From: CAZVFX01 sp964626565
Lineage (GTDB): Bacteria > Myxococcota_A > UBA9042 > CAIXZC01
NCBI GenBank assembly: GCA_964626565.1
Contig: CAZVFX010000032.1
Location: forward strand, 1-57,740
DNA length: 57,740 bases
Direction of reading: 5' to 3'
The notes beneath the pieces were generated by a model, which saw nothing but the letters and a program-made list of their open reading frames with translations, was not told the origin of the DNA and searched no databases. Each line of letters begins with the position of its first letter. The first letter of the stretch is position 1. This document shows, one piece after another, positions 36,101-44,424 of this stretch. A program made the translations under genes and the position numbers.

Positions 36101-37806
36101 GCCAGCACGGTCTCGCTGGTAGTTCCCGAGAAATCCACCTCCACGCTGCCGCTTTCCCTGCGGCGGGCCAGGGCCCGGCCGTTGAATTGGGTCCGTCCGG
36201 AGATCAGCGCTTCCAGCGTGCCGTCTTCCACTTCCAACTCGGGGAAGCCTGCCACTTCCCTTTCTCCCGCCAGGTCGAAATCGGCGGCCCCTTCCAACTC
36301 CAGCAGGTATTCTCTACCCTCCAGTGAGGAGGCCTTTCCGCTGGCCCTGGCCGCGAATGTTTCCGGGAGGATCACGACGGTACCGGTGTCGAAACGGCTG
36401 CCGGGTTCAACTTCCAACCCGCATGAGAAACTCATATCCAGCAGGGCGGGAGTCGAGGACTCCTCCTCCAACCCGAAGGCGCCGCGGGCAACTCCCTCAA
36501 GTTCCAGGTCGCTGATTTCGAAGAGGGCGTCGGTGCCGCCCTTTAGCAACGGGTGAGCATAGCGGCCATCGAGACTCAACTCTCCGATTCTTGAACCCTC
36601 ACGTATTTGGAGGTCGAACTCCAGACCCAAGTTATCACCTGGCCATTCCCCGGTGAGCGCGGCTTCCACCCACTCCCGTGCCACCGATTTTTTCACACCG
36701 GAACCGGTTTCCCTAATGGCGCGCCTTCGTACTGCAAGGCTGGCTGACATCCCCAGGCGTCCGTCGTCAAGAACAACGTCGAGTTCCTCCAACTCGACCG
36801 TCACCTTGTCCGGAGTCAGTTGGCCGGAGAAGCGCGCTTCTGCGTCCACCAGGCCCGGCGAGTGGGCCACGAAGTCGAACACGCCCCCGCCGGCCATGAG
36901 GAACTGCAACGCCGTGTCGGGCACCACTCCGCTCAGTTCCGAATGCCCCCTGAAAGCACCCACCATGGACACAATGCAGCGCAACATGTCGTCGGCGGGG
37001 AAGTGCTCCGAGCGCAGGCGTGCCGTGGCCAGGGGGTCCTTCGATGCCAGCCGCTCTACCATCGCGTGGGGCGAGGGGATGATGACGTCGGGTACGCGTA
37101 CGTGCTCAAAGGGGACTTTCACCCGTCCCAGATACGACATCTCTCCGCTGAAGCGAAGGTCCAACTCCCAACCTTTGGCCCGCAAAACGGGACGGGCAGA
37201 GACGTGGCGCAACGATACTTTCACCAGTTGCTCGGAGCCGGACTTCAGCCCGCTCTTCAACTGCTCCAGGCCGGCGCCGAGGATCCCGCCGGTGGGCAGG
37301 CGGGACTCCACCTCCTCAACAATTCGCTTGCGCAGCTTCTTGCCGAAGAAGCCGATGCCCGAAAGCGCGCTGTCCGCTGCGCCCAGAGCTGCGATCTTCG
37401 ATTTGAGTACTTCCAGGGTGTTGTCCTGGAAGTGGACGTTGAGCTTTGCCAGAACGGGGAGAATGTTCCCTAGCACCGGCGGGGGGTCGAAGGTCAATTC
37501 CAGCGCCGAAACCATGGGGTCCGGGCTGCTGCGGTCGGAAGGAGGGGCGGCCCACATGGTGGCCCGGCAGCGGCAGCGACGCGGCACGTCCACCGGCAGA
37601 ACATCGTCCTTGAACAGGGGCAGCCGATGGCTCCCCGGGTTCAGTTCGATCTCGATATCTGCGTGCAGGCGCTTGAGCAGGCTGGGCTCCAAATCGTCGA
37701 CGTGGAGTTCCAGATCAGTGGGTGGAGCGAGGGGCTGAAGGTCCCCCGGGCGTCGCTCCTTTTGAAGCAGGCGGATGAGAATCGGGGGTTCCGGGCGGTC
37801 GTTCAA
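33157..37806 (-). CDS. 1549-residue protein of unknown architecture with a C-terminal serine-hydrolase-like domain
   Basis: I do not recognise the whole protein. Residues about 100-680 are beta-rich, with repeated patterns such as VELEELDVVLDDGRLGMS and LEFDLQIREGSRIGELSLDG, reminiscent of AsmA- or lipid-transfer-type beta scaffolds but without a match I can name. Residues about 690-1200 are mostly helical. The C-terminal part (about 1230-1549) reads as an alpha/beta hydrolase: a strand TVISCMGVVTGG, then FVGYSQGCANAL with nucleophile S1309 in a GxSxG motif. No signal peptide or membrane segment is evident. The start is a TTG at 37806 with GAGG ahead, 15 nt after the upstream lipoprotein stop; an ATG at codon 98 is possible. 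The gene overlaps the convergent gene by 29 nt. Hydrolase call moderate; the rest unknown. Confidence 0.6.
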   Translation of the reverse strand: MNDRPEPPILIRLLQKERRPGDLQPLAPPTDLELHVDDLEPSLLKRLHADIEIELNPGSHRLPLFKDDVLPVDVPRRCRCRATMWAAPPSDRSSPDPMVSALELTFDPPPVLGNILPVLAKLNVHFQDNTLEVLKSKIAALGAADSALSGIGFFGKKLRKRIVEEVESRLPTGGILGAGLEQLKSGLKSGSEQLVKVSLRHVSARPVLRAKGWELDLRFSGEMSYLGRVKVPFEHVRVPDVIIPSPHAMVERLASKDPLATARLRSEHFPADDMLRCIVSMVGAFRGHSELSGVVPDTALQFLMAGGGVFDFVAHSPGLVDAEARFSGQLTPDKVTVELEELDVVLDDGRLGMSASLAVRRRAIRETGSGVKKSVAREWVEAALTGEWPGDNLGLEFDLQIREGSRIGELSLDGRYAHPLLKGGTDALFEISDLELEGVARGAFGLEEESSTPALLDMSFSCGLEVEPGSRFDTGTVVILPETFAARASGKASSLEGREYLLELEGAADFDLAGEREVAGFPELEVEDGTLEALISGRTQFNGRALARRRESGSVEVDFSGTTSETVLARAGLSLGSRSLTLPADSTISAVVQEAVLATSGLGRGEFNTRWDFQGESPVLHGKGQSVVLFVPELRQGEVDVNLSPSGGITVTGEEKGLYDARYFNALLNPEDDLERLLDIIRSDEAMDHVFAAVRVFSEDAWDWLNKLRRFVKKAERIFDEEQISQPKHMIPGRKLARVWSRFLVGTAELEERLYPLVKRVTDGEGVDIPGTKRLLAEVLPPDHGYDFELDRLLRWAANALKPAAPPGKMDVLEVTALAEDPGFRGRFRPLPDAAEVYETVASAEPMPEGFPVLVSRISPYLTLEQVSFILRRKRKGWRTRDRERLKHVFELKKRVRTISRGYGGVGYAPQGLAIAFFLAEIINMSRREVREDDGPLEGVDYPVTNCLLGPQDIAVLLQSGLASALVGRAVQLNQRMLLDLVLEQPPEFLLAVLVELGGNDPRVLAATLNALLDLPQYCLAEPLDLVHEFSHKLGIEFPRLDDFLAGGKRAKLSYYEAISNTAERVLAGADSYRALKFYLQEARRPPGPGFAQTTRTNRLVEQAQTAIKEADAYAQRCKFKGNEPVRRRKAGEGYKAAFKACRRLLTADRCAFQLSWFKKFWNRNHEALVVLSVVRNIQEDVDTVRRWLEVRTGAGAPDDEQQLVDVVIDTLYYYPADRKRLKKDPLVRLLIDPPRAKYDFTVISCMGVVTGGAKGTELEDAYRRLEERLGVTVLRADTATARSLEYNARRVIEAVKKAKTPYGFVGYSQGCANALMTESKLKGGTPEQAGLLDDLVCRNLLFSAANGSAHGTCGDEKFLQAMVDMDHFLAHYQAVFSHSAIRMFLRGVRLVLDSRAFVLGMLGTRSLSHWGVLSLQRGGQFKNGVPTSTVRGVVEPENLPEALEFLANVLTKQLESDGHDTQVAVGESPGHLMWVKNPHTRALKACDTGSLVQRTHHWSPLLKDTEFLTTERDLEQAIYDYPKDRHVFPWIEVNARFGVIKRKKRASS

Positions 37807-37821
37807 GGATGGACCTCGTCG

Positions 37822-39420
37822 TTACTGCTTGAGCCCGACTACGGCGCCGGGGATGGAGTCGAATTTGATGCCGATGGACGCCACGTCGGGGGTGCCGTCA
37901 CCGTTGCTGTCCACGTCGTTGACGATGAGCATGTCGATGAGTGTTATGACCATCTCTTTGTCTATGGGGAGATCCTCGGCCGGGGTCTTTTCGATCCCCT
38001 CGATAAGGGTTTCCTTGGCGATGGCCGCGCCTAAGATGCCGTTGACTATCTCCATGTTGTTCTGCTGGTCCCACAGGATGTCCCCTTCAACGTGCACCAT
38101 TTCCAGGGTCACGGACAGGGTTATGTCGCCCAAGGGGAAGACGCCGCCCAAGGAGTATTCTTTTCCCCCCGCAGTGAGGTGGTTGTTGATCACTTTTGCG
38201 TTGTCCAGGCTTGCCAGGGGCAGGCATTGCGTCATGTTGAAAGAGTCGGGGTCCACCTCGTAGTCGCATTTCTCCGACTGGTAGTTGCACTGGGCCTTGT
38301 CCACCACGGTGTCGCCGATGTACATGGCCAGCACGAACGGCTTGCCCGAGAAGTCAGCATTCACCAGTTCCCACAGAATGATGAAGTCGCCGTCTTCCAG
38401 CGCGGTTTCAAGCTGGACCGTGGGGTCGTATTCGTTTTGCAGGCCGTCGGCCAGGGAGCTGATCTGGTTGTCTATCCCGCCGGAGCAATCGCCGTCAGGC
38501 GCGCACGAGTCGGAGTTGTGATCGATGTCGATCCCCTGGCCCTGGTGTCCGCCCTTGCCGATGTCCATGTAGGTCACTTTCTGGATGTCGTCGCCGATGA
38601 TCGCGGCCACGTTGCAGTTGCCGTAGCACTTGCTGTCCCAGGCGCATTTCTCGCCCTGCCCGCAACTGCCGCATGTTCCGCCGCAGCCGTCGTTTCCACA
38701 CTCCTTCCAGGCGCAGTCTGCCTCGCAGCCGACGCACTGGTTGTCTACGCACGACTCCCCGCCCCCGCAGGCGCCGCAGGTGCCGCCACAGCCGTCATCG
38801 CCGCATTCTTTGCCGACGCATGCGTCGGCACAGGGGTCCACGTCGCCCACGCATTGGCCGCTGCCGTCGCATTTCTTGCCCGCGCCGCAGGTGCCGCAGT
38901 TGCAGCCGCCGGTCTCGCCGCACTCGAGTCCCGCACACTTATCCTGGCACTCTGCGACCACCGTTTCGTCGATGCACTCGCCAGCCTGGCACGCCTTGCC
39001 CGCCGCACATTCCCCGCAGTTGCCGCCGCACCCGTCCTCGCCACATTCCTTGCTGCCGCACGACGGCGTGCACGGCGTCTCGCCGGCACTTTCACACTGC
39101 CCGTACTTGGTGCAAGACCAGTTCACCGGACAGGAACCGCATTTGCAGCCGGGATAGGCGTCGCCGCACTCCCAGCCGTGGGTTGCGCACTGCTCCAGGC
39201 ACGCGGGCTCCGCGTCCACGGGCACACAGGTGAACGAGGTTCCGCAGGATTCTCCCTGCCGGCAGGTCCCGCACACGCAGTCGTCCACCGTCCCACACTG
39301 CCTGCCGTCGCAGATATCGATGCATTCTACGGCCAGGTCCACCGACGAGATCTCCGTTTTGGAGCAGGAGACGTTCATTGCCAACAGGCAGGCCGCGATC
39401 ATCACAGTCGTTTTCGACAT
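37822..39420 (-). CDS. Cys-rich lipoprotein with CGDDGCGGTCG repeats
   Basis: The protein has 532 residues. The lipobox is NVSC with Ser at +2. Residues about 30-270 hold five or more units of the type ECGxDGCGGxCGxC (KECGEDGCGGNCGEC, KECGDDGCGGTCGAC, KECGNDGCGGTCGSC), each probably a small disulphide knot. The C-terminal half is Cys-poor and beta-rich (LILWELVNADFSGKPFVLA-like), a possible binding domain. GGAGGAGAAC precedes the ATG. It is followed 15 nt later by the 1549-residue gene and may share its transcript. Probably a surface protein; role unknown. Confidence 0.85.
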   Translation of the reverse strand: MSKTTVMIAACLLAMNVSCSKTEISSVDLAVECIDICDGRQCGTVDDCVCGTCRQGESCGTSFTCVPVDAEPACLEQCATHGWECGDAYPGCKCGSCPVNWSCTKYGQCESAGETPCTPSCGSKECGEDGCGGNCGECAAGKACQAGECIDETVVAECQDKCAGLECGETGGCNCGTCGAGKKCDGSGQCVGDVDPCADACVGKECGDDGCGGTCGACGGGESCVDNQCVGCEADCAWKECGNDGCGGTCGSCGQGEKCAWDSKCYGNCNVAAIIGDDIQKVTYMDIGKGGHQGQGIDIDHNSDSCAPDGDCSGGIDNQISSLADGLQNEYDPTVQLETALEDGDFIILWELVNADFSGKPFVLAMYIGDTVVDKAQCNYQSEKCDYEVDPDSFNMTQCLPLASLDNAKVINNHLTAGGKEYSLGGVFPLGDITLSVTLEMVHVEGDILWDQQNNMEIVNGILGAAIAKETLIEGIEKTPAEDLPIDKEMVITLIDMLIVNDVDSNGDGTPDVASIGIKFDSIPGAVVGLKQ

Positions 39421-39440
39421 GTTCTCCTCCGACGCACTCT

Positions 39441-39472
39441 ATTCTAGAGCCTCGCACCCGTTGTTGCAACGG
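39441..39472 (-). promoter_or_regulatory. Promoter and dyad of the Cys-rich lipoprotein gene
   Basis: Reading the minus strand, TTGCAA (39469-39464), 17 nt, TAGAAT (39446-39441). The perfect hairpin CCGTTG-TTG-CAACGG (39458-39472) covers the -35. Confidence 0.6.
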
Positions 39473-39505
39473 TGGGTTTGCCGTTCGCGCAGTTGATATC
39501 CAAAT

Positions 39506-39582
39506 CCGAACTGTCATCCTGAAGCTCCCGACGCACCCACTATCGTACTTGGAAATGCTCCTCCGGAGGAAGCTGAAGGACC
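39506..39582 (-). repeat. Copy C of the dispersed non-coding repeat (inverted)
   Basis: The 77-bp reverse complement aligns without gaps to 39672-39748; conserved blocks are GGTCCTTC, TGCGTCGGG and TCAGGATGACAGTTCGG. Confidence 0.75.
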
Positions 39583-39653
39583 TCCACCATGTCCGGATGC
39601 TGTCGGCAGTGGACAACAACTGCGGTCGGCTTGGCCGACCTTAGGTGACGAGA

Positions 39654-39756
39654 GTTGCTGAACCATGCTGGGGTCCTTCCACCTCCTCCAGCGAGGCAAA
39701 TCCAAGTGCTGGAACAGGTGCGTCGGGGGTGTCAGGATGACAGTTCGGAGTGAGGC
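39654..39756 (+). repeat. Copy B of the dispersed non-coding repeat
   Basis: 103 bp, 86/103 identical to copy A (23891-23993). It ends 3 nt short of the stop codon of the 12-Cys-module gene, so in minus-strand terms it immediately follows the coding region, as copy A does. Confidence 0.85.
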
Positions 39757-39758
39757 AA

Positions 39759-42515
39759 TTAATCTACAACGCAAGCATCGTCGACGCACGTGGCGCCGTC
39801 GCAGCAGTCTTCGTCGCCGGTGCAGGCGTCGAGGCAGGCGGCATCGCCGCACTTGTACGGGCAGCAGGGCGCTTCCTCGGCTGCGGCACAGGCGCCTGCG
39901 CCATCGCACGCGCCCGCGGGCGTAAGCGTGCTGTCCACGCACGTTGCGGCGGCGCACTCCCCTTCGGGGTCGGTGTTTTCGTCGTAGGGCGTGCAGACGC
40001 CAATGTTCTCTGCCAGGCCGCAGGTCTCGCACTCCCCGCCGCACGCGGCATCGCAGCACACGTCGTCGGTGCAGAAGCCCGACAGGCAGTCGGCCTCGGC
40101 TTCGCAGCCGGCGCCGTTGTCGGCCTTGTCTGCGCAAGCCCCGTCGACGCAGTTCTGCGTCTCCTCGCATGCGATGCATTCGCCACCGGCGGCGCCGCAC
40201 GCGGCGGCTTCGTCACCGGCGAGGCAGTCCTCGCCGTCGCAGCACCCGTCGCAGGTGTCTGCGCAGGCGGGCGGCGGGGGCTCGTCCCCGGGTGCGCACC
40301 AGCACACGTCGCCCTCGTCAATGTAGGTTTCGAAGTAGCCTTCGCACGCGTCCCCTTCCTTACTGCACTCGTCGGCGCAGAAGGACGATACGCACTCCTC
40401 TTCCACGCAGTCGATGGTGCCGATGTATACCTCGGCGTCGCAGTCGTCAGCGGTTGCGCACGCATCGGGCTCGTCCGGATCGGAGAAGATGCCCACGCAA
40501 TCCAGGTCTGCGAGGCAGCCGGCTGCATCCAGGTTGCCATACCCGGCAGGGCACGCCTCTCCCGCCTCGCTTTCGCCGATAACTTTGGGCACGCAGAAGC
40601 AGAAGTCGTCGTCGGTGGTCAGTGAGGCGTAGCCCGCGTCACATTCTCCCTCTTCGTCGCACTCGGCTGCGCACCAGGAAGAGCCGCAGAAGCCGTCCAC
40701 GCACGCTCCCACGCCCCAGTAGACGCTGGGCGGGCAGTCTGCGTCCGCTTCGCACTCGTCCTGGTCTCCGTCAGGAGCGAAGCCGAAGCAACTCAGTTCC
40801 TCCAGGCACGGGTCTGCGTCGGGGTGCGCGTAACCCAGCGGGCAGGGGTCGCCTTGCTCGCCTTCTCCGATCTCGATGGGCCGGCAGTAGCACTTCTCAC
40901 TATCACCTACCAGAGTGGCTTCAAATCCGCTCTCGCATTCGCCGTCGTCACATTGAGGCGAACAGAATGACGCAGCACACTCTCCGTCCAGGCAGTACGG
41001 GTTGCCCCAATACTGGTTCAGCGGGCAGTCCGCATCGGTTTCGCACTCGTCCGGGTCGTCCGGGGTCATGCCCAGGCAGGTGAGGCCGTGGGAACAATGG
41101 TCGGCTTCGACGTTCACATCCCCGAACGGGCATGCCTCCCCTGCTTCGCTGTCACCTTCCAACGTGGGAATGCACAGGCACGAGACACCGTCGTCATCGG
41201 GGAAGTAGCCTATCCCGCACTTGCCGTCCGCATCGCAATAGGGGGCGCAGAACGATGTTCCGCAGAAACCGTCCACACAGACCGGATTGCCGTACCACTG
41301 GGACAGCGGGCAGTCATCTACCGCTTCGCACGGGTCCGCCTCTTCGGTACCGCCCCATCCCAGGCACACCGTGCCGGAACCACACAGGTCGGCGTCAGGG
41401 TTGATGTCCCCTACCGGGCACGCGTCTCCCGCCTCGCCGTCACCGGTGGCCACCGGGGCGCAGTAGCAGGTTCCACTCACGTTGATGGGAACAAAGCCGT
41501 CTTCGCAAACTCCTTCATCGCACAGGGGAGAGCAGAAAGACAATCCGCAGCGTCCGTCGACACAGTCGGCAGCCGCCAGGAAGCTCGAGGTATCACAATC
41601 ATCAGCGGTGTTGCACGACTGGGATTCTTCATCCGCCTGGATGCCGAGGCAGTTGAGCTTGTCTCCGCACTCATCCGCGTCGAGATTGACGTTGAAGATG
41701 GGACAGGGATCGCCGGCCGCGCCGGGGCCTACCGGTTGACAGTAGCACTTGAAGCCCGAGTAGAACGTGCCGAACCCTTCCGGGCATTCACCGTTGTCAT
41801 CACATGGGCCGGTGCAGAACGAGTTGCCGCACGCTCCGTCGACACAGTCGGGATTGGCCAGCACCTGGAAGCCGAACTGAAGGCAGTCCTTGGCGATGGT
41901 GCACTCCGCGGAATCGTTGGGGTCGGTGCCAACGCAAAACAGCCCGTCATTGCATGGGGGACAATCTGCGTTCACATCTCCCATAACGCACGGATTTCCA
42001 AGTTCTCCGCTACCGGTGCATTCCAGCGCGGGGCAGAGCGCTTTCGGCGTACAGTAGTTGCTCGCCGCATCACATCGGAATCCGGCCAGGCAGTCTTCGT
42101 CGCCCTGGCATTCGTTGGAGCAGACCGCGGCTATGGAGCCGTCGGAGAACTCCCAGTTCAGGCAGAAGCCGTCTTCGCCGCAGTCCTTATCCTTCCAGCA
42201 GGACACGCATTCGATGGCATGGCAGCCGGAGTCATCGCCGCAGTACTCATGCCCCAGGTACGAGCACTCCGGGTCGCATTCGGGTGGGGGCTCGATCTCC
42301 GGCTGAATGTCTTCTGCCGGCGGCACGTCTTCGCCGGTTGGCACATCCTCGCTGGCTGGTACATCTTCGCCCGGCGGCACGTCTTCCGCGGGCACATCGG
42401 ATTCTACTACTTCAGCCCCGGTGTCGGCTGCGCCCGCGTCGTCGCCGCCTCCGCAGGCAGCGGTTAAGGCCAGAGCCGCAAACAGGCACACCAGGTAGTT
42501 GGCGAAAGTCCTCAT
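39759..42515 (-). CDS. Lipoprotein with six tandem 12-Cys modules
   Basis: The protein has 918 residues. The lipobox is TAAC with Gly at +2, then an acidic stalk of GEDVP/SEDVP units. From about 80 to 170 there is a first Cys-rich region. Six modules of about 95 residues follow (roughly 170-735). Each starts with GxxCP, has 12 Cys (13 in the first), and carries blocks like DADxC, CVDGxCGxSFCxPxCD, CxxGF and CxCxP. The C-terminal part (about 745-918) has disintegrin-like CDGCCDGEDCLAGD and CLSGFCTDDVCCD units. The ATG at 42515 gives 8-nt spacing from TTGAGG. The protein should be fully oxidised and surface-exposed. I do not recognise the 12-Cys module as a named family. Confidence 0.85.
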   Translation of the reverse strand: MRTFANYLVCLFAALALTAACGGGDDAGAADTGAEVVESDVPAEDVPPGEDVPASEDVPTGEDVPPAEDIQPEIEPPPECDPECSYLGHEYCGDDSGCHAIECVSCWKDKDCGEDGFCLNWEFSDGSIAAVCSNECQGDEDCLAGFRCDAASNYCTPKALCPALECTGSGELGNPCVMGDVNADCPPCNDGLFCVGTDPNDSAECTIAKDCLQFGFQVLANPDCVDGACGNSFCTGPCDDNGECPEGFGTFYSGFKCYCQPVGPGAAGDPCPIFNVNLDADECGDKLNCLGIQADEESQSCNTADDCDTSSFLAAADCVDGRCGLSFCSPLCDEGVCEDGFVPINVSGTCYCAPVATGDGEAGDACPVGDINPDADLCGSGTVCLGWGGTEEADPCEAVDDCPLSQWYGNPVCVDGFCGTSFCAPYCDADGKCGIGYFPDDDGVSCLCIPTLEGDSEAGEACPFGDVNVEADHCSHGLTCLGMTPDDPDECETDADCPLNQYWGNPYCLDGECAASFCSPQCDDGECESGFEATLVGDSEKCYCRPIEIGEGEQGDPCPLGYAHPDADPCLEELSCFGFAPDGDQDECEADADCPPSVYWGVGACVDGFCGSSWCAAECDEEGECDAGYASLTTDDDFCFCVPKVIGESEAGEACPAGYGNLDAAGCLADLDCVGIFSDPDEPDACATADDCDAEVYIGTIDCVEEECVSSFCADECSKEGDACEGYFETYIDEGDVCWCAPGDEPPPPACADTCDGCCDGEDCLAGDEAAACGAAGGECIACEETQNCVDGACADKADNGAGCEAEADCLSGFCTDDVCCDAACGGECETCGLAENIGVCTPYDENTDPEGECAAATCVDSTLTPAGACDGAGACAAAEEAPCCPYKCGDAACLDACTGDEDCCDGATCVDDACVVD

Positions 42516-42559
42516 TACCATCACCTCAATCGGTTGTTCATCGACACTATTGCGCCGGT

Positions 42560-42588
42560 ATTATAAGGCAATTGGCTCTAGCTTCCAA
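42560..42588 (-). promoter_or_regulatory. Promoter of the 12-Cys-module gene
   Basis: Reading the minus strand, TTGGAA (42588-42583), 17 nt, a perfect TATAAT (42565-42560), 45 nt before the start codon. Confidence 0.65.
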
Positions 42589-42618
42589 ATGGAGATTTCC
42601 GGTTGGTCACCAGGATGG

Positions 42619-44424
42619 TCAGGCGAGATCTCTGTAAAGCACCTCGGAAATGCGGGCTGAGACTTTCTCCAGTTCGAGTATGGAGGTCTGGATTTCGGCC
42701 ACGTCGGAGCCCTCTACGGCCAGACGACAGCGCTTGATGCCCGACTCGATCTGGGCCACCTCTTCGGCAGTCAGGTAACTGCTGAATTCGGCCACCGAAC
42801 GCTCGGTAGTGTACAGCAGCGACTCGGCCCGGCTTCGCAGGTCCACCAGGTCTTTGCGACGGTGGTCCTTGGACCGGTGCTCTTCCGCCTCTTCCAGCAT
42901 CTGCTGGATCTGCCGTTCGGACAGGCCGGAGGAGGGCCGAACCCGGATGTTGTGGCCGCGCCCGGTCGCCATGTCGGTGGCTCGCACGGAGAGGATGCCG
43001 TTGACGTCCACGTCGAAGGCCACCTCTACCTTGGGGATTCCGCGCCGGGCAGGTGGCATATCCACAAGATCGAAGCGGGCGAGGGACTGGTTGTCCGAAG
43101 CCAGCGGGCGCTCACCTTGCAGTACGTGCACCTGCACAATGGACTGATAGTCCTCGGCAGTGGTGAACACCTCGCTGCGGGAAGTAGGAATTGGATGATT
43201 GCGGTCGATGAGCCTGGTGAATACGCCGCCCCTGGTTTCAATACCGAGGGAGAGAGGGATGACGTCCAGGAGCAGGACGTCGTCAACCTCGCCTGCGATG
43301 ATGCCCGCCTGGATCGCCGCACCGATGGATACCGCCTCGTCAGGGTTCACGTGCTTGTTGGGTTCCTTGCCGAAAAAGGACGCTACCCGGGCTCGAACCA
43401 ACGGCATTCTCGTCATCCCTCCAACCAGGAGGATTTCGTCAACATCTTCCGTCGTCAGTTTCGCATCCTTCAGCACCGCGGCACAATGCTCGATGGTGCG
43501 CTCCACGATGTCATCCACGCTGGTCTCGAACTGGGTGCGGGTGAGGGTGAGATTGAGGTGCTTCGGCCCACTGTCGTCGGCATGTATGAAGGGCAGCCTG
43601 ATTTCCGTCTCGTCCTCGCCGGACAATTCGATCTTGGCTGTCTCAGCAGCCTCTTTCATCCGCTGGAGGGCAATGGGGTCGGCCTCAACGTCAAAGTCCA
43701 GCTCTTCCCGGCAGTGCTTCAGCAACATCTCAACGATACGTACGTCGAAGTCCTCCCCGCCCAGGAAGCTGTCGCCGTGGGTCGCCTTCACCTGGAAAAC
43801 ACCCTCGGAAACGTCGAGAATCGACACGTCGAAAGTACCGCCTCCCAAGTCGTATACAACTACTTTGCCGGTGGAAGCGGTACCCATGCCGTGGGCCAGC
43901 GCGGCAGCAGTGGGCTCGTTGATGATGCGCAGGACGTCGAGTCCGGCCAACCGGCCCGCATCACGAGTAGCCTGCCTTTGGGCGTCGTTGAAATAGGCGG
44001 GTACGGTGATCACTGCCTGGTTGACCTCTTCCGCCAGGAATTCAGACGCGCAATTCTTCAGCTCCTCAAGTACCGAAGCGGATATCTCCTGGGGAGAAAA
44101 CGTGGACCCGTTGACCTTGATGTGCGCATCCCCGTTGCTCGCGGCAATGAGCTTGAAGGGGTAGAGCTCGGTCATCCGCTTGACCTCAGCGGTCGCGAAC
44201 TTCCGACCCATGAGTCGCTTGGCGGCAAATATGGTGTGGGATGGGTTGGCCGCAGCCTGCCGCCGGGCCGCGCTGCCCACCAGCTTGCCTTCTTCGTCGA
44301 AGCTCACTACCGACGGTGTGGTCCTCGCCCCTTCCGAGTTGGGCACCACCGTCGAGTCGCCACCCTCCACCACGGATACGCACGAAAATGTGGTTCCCAG
44401 GTCAATTCCGAGTATCTTTCCCAT
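42619..44424 (-). CDS. dnaK: Hsp70 chaperone (DnaK family), short C-terminus
   Basis: The protein has 601 residues. The ATPase domain is complete (IDLGTTFSCVSVVEGG, VYDLGGGTFDVSILD, INEPTAAALAHG, LLVGGMTRMP), and the substrate-binding domain (VLQGERPLASDNQSLARFDL) and helical lid follow. It lacks the Gly-rich C-terminal tail of main DnaK proteins. There is no grpE or dnaJ beside it and no CIRCE element upstream, which suggests a secondary or specialised Hsp70. The gene lies among lipoprotein genes. The ATG at 44424 follows GGGAGG. HscA is a less likely identity. Confidence 0.9.
   Translation of the reverse strand: MGKILGIDLGTTFSCVSVVEGGDSTVVPNSEGARTTPSVVSFDEEGKLVGSAARRQAAANPSHTIFAAKRLMGRKFATAEVKRMTELYPFKLIAASNGDAHIKVNGSTFSPQEISASVLEELKNCASEFLAEEVNQAVITVPAYFNDAQRQATRDAGRLAGLDVLRIINEPTAAALAHGMGTASTGKVVVYDLGGGTFDVSILDVSEGVFQVKATHGDSFLGGEDFDVRIVEMLLKHCREELDFDVEADPIALQRMKEAAETAKIELSGEDETEIRLPFIHADDSGPKHLNLTLTRTQFETSVDDIVERTIEHCAAVLKDAKLTTEDVDEILLVGGMTRMPLVRARVASFFGKEPNKHVNPDEAVSIGAAIQAGIIAGEVDDVLLLDVIPLSLGIETRGGVFTRLIDRNHPIPTSRSEVFTTAEDYQSIVQVHVLQGERPLASDNQSLARFDLVDMPPARRGIPKVEVAFDVDVNGILSVRATDMATGRGHNIRVRPSSGLSERQIQQMLEEAEEHRSKDHRRKDLVDLRSRAESLLYTTERSVAEFSSYLTAEEVAQIESGIKRCRLAVEGSDVAEIQTSILELEKVSARISEVLYRDLA

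Larger units (their letters stand above)
39421..39758. other. 338-bp intergenic region made largely of an inverted repeat pair
   Basis: No gene is seen. It contains, in order, a promoter (39441-39469), repeat copy C inverted (39506-39582), a perfect hairpin GGTCGGC-TTG-GCCGACC (39624-39640) near the centre, and repeat copy B (39654-39756). Copies C and B face each other, so the single strand could fold into a long stem. Confidence 0.8.

Noticed and set aside
41088..42467. Plus-strand frame opposite the 12-Cys-module gene
   Set aside because: Shadow of a Cys-rich repeat (Ala/Val-rich mirror).
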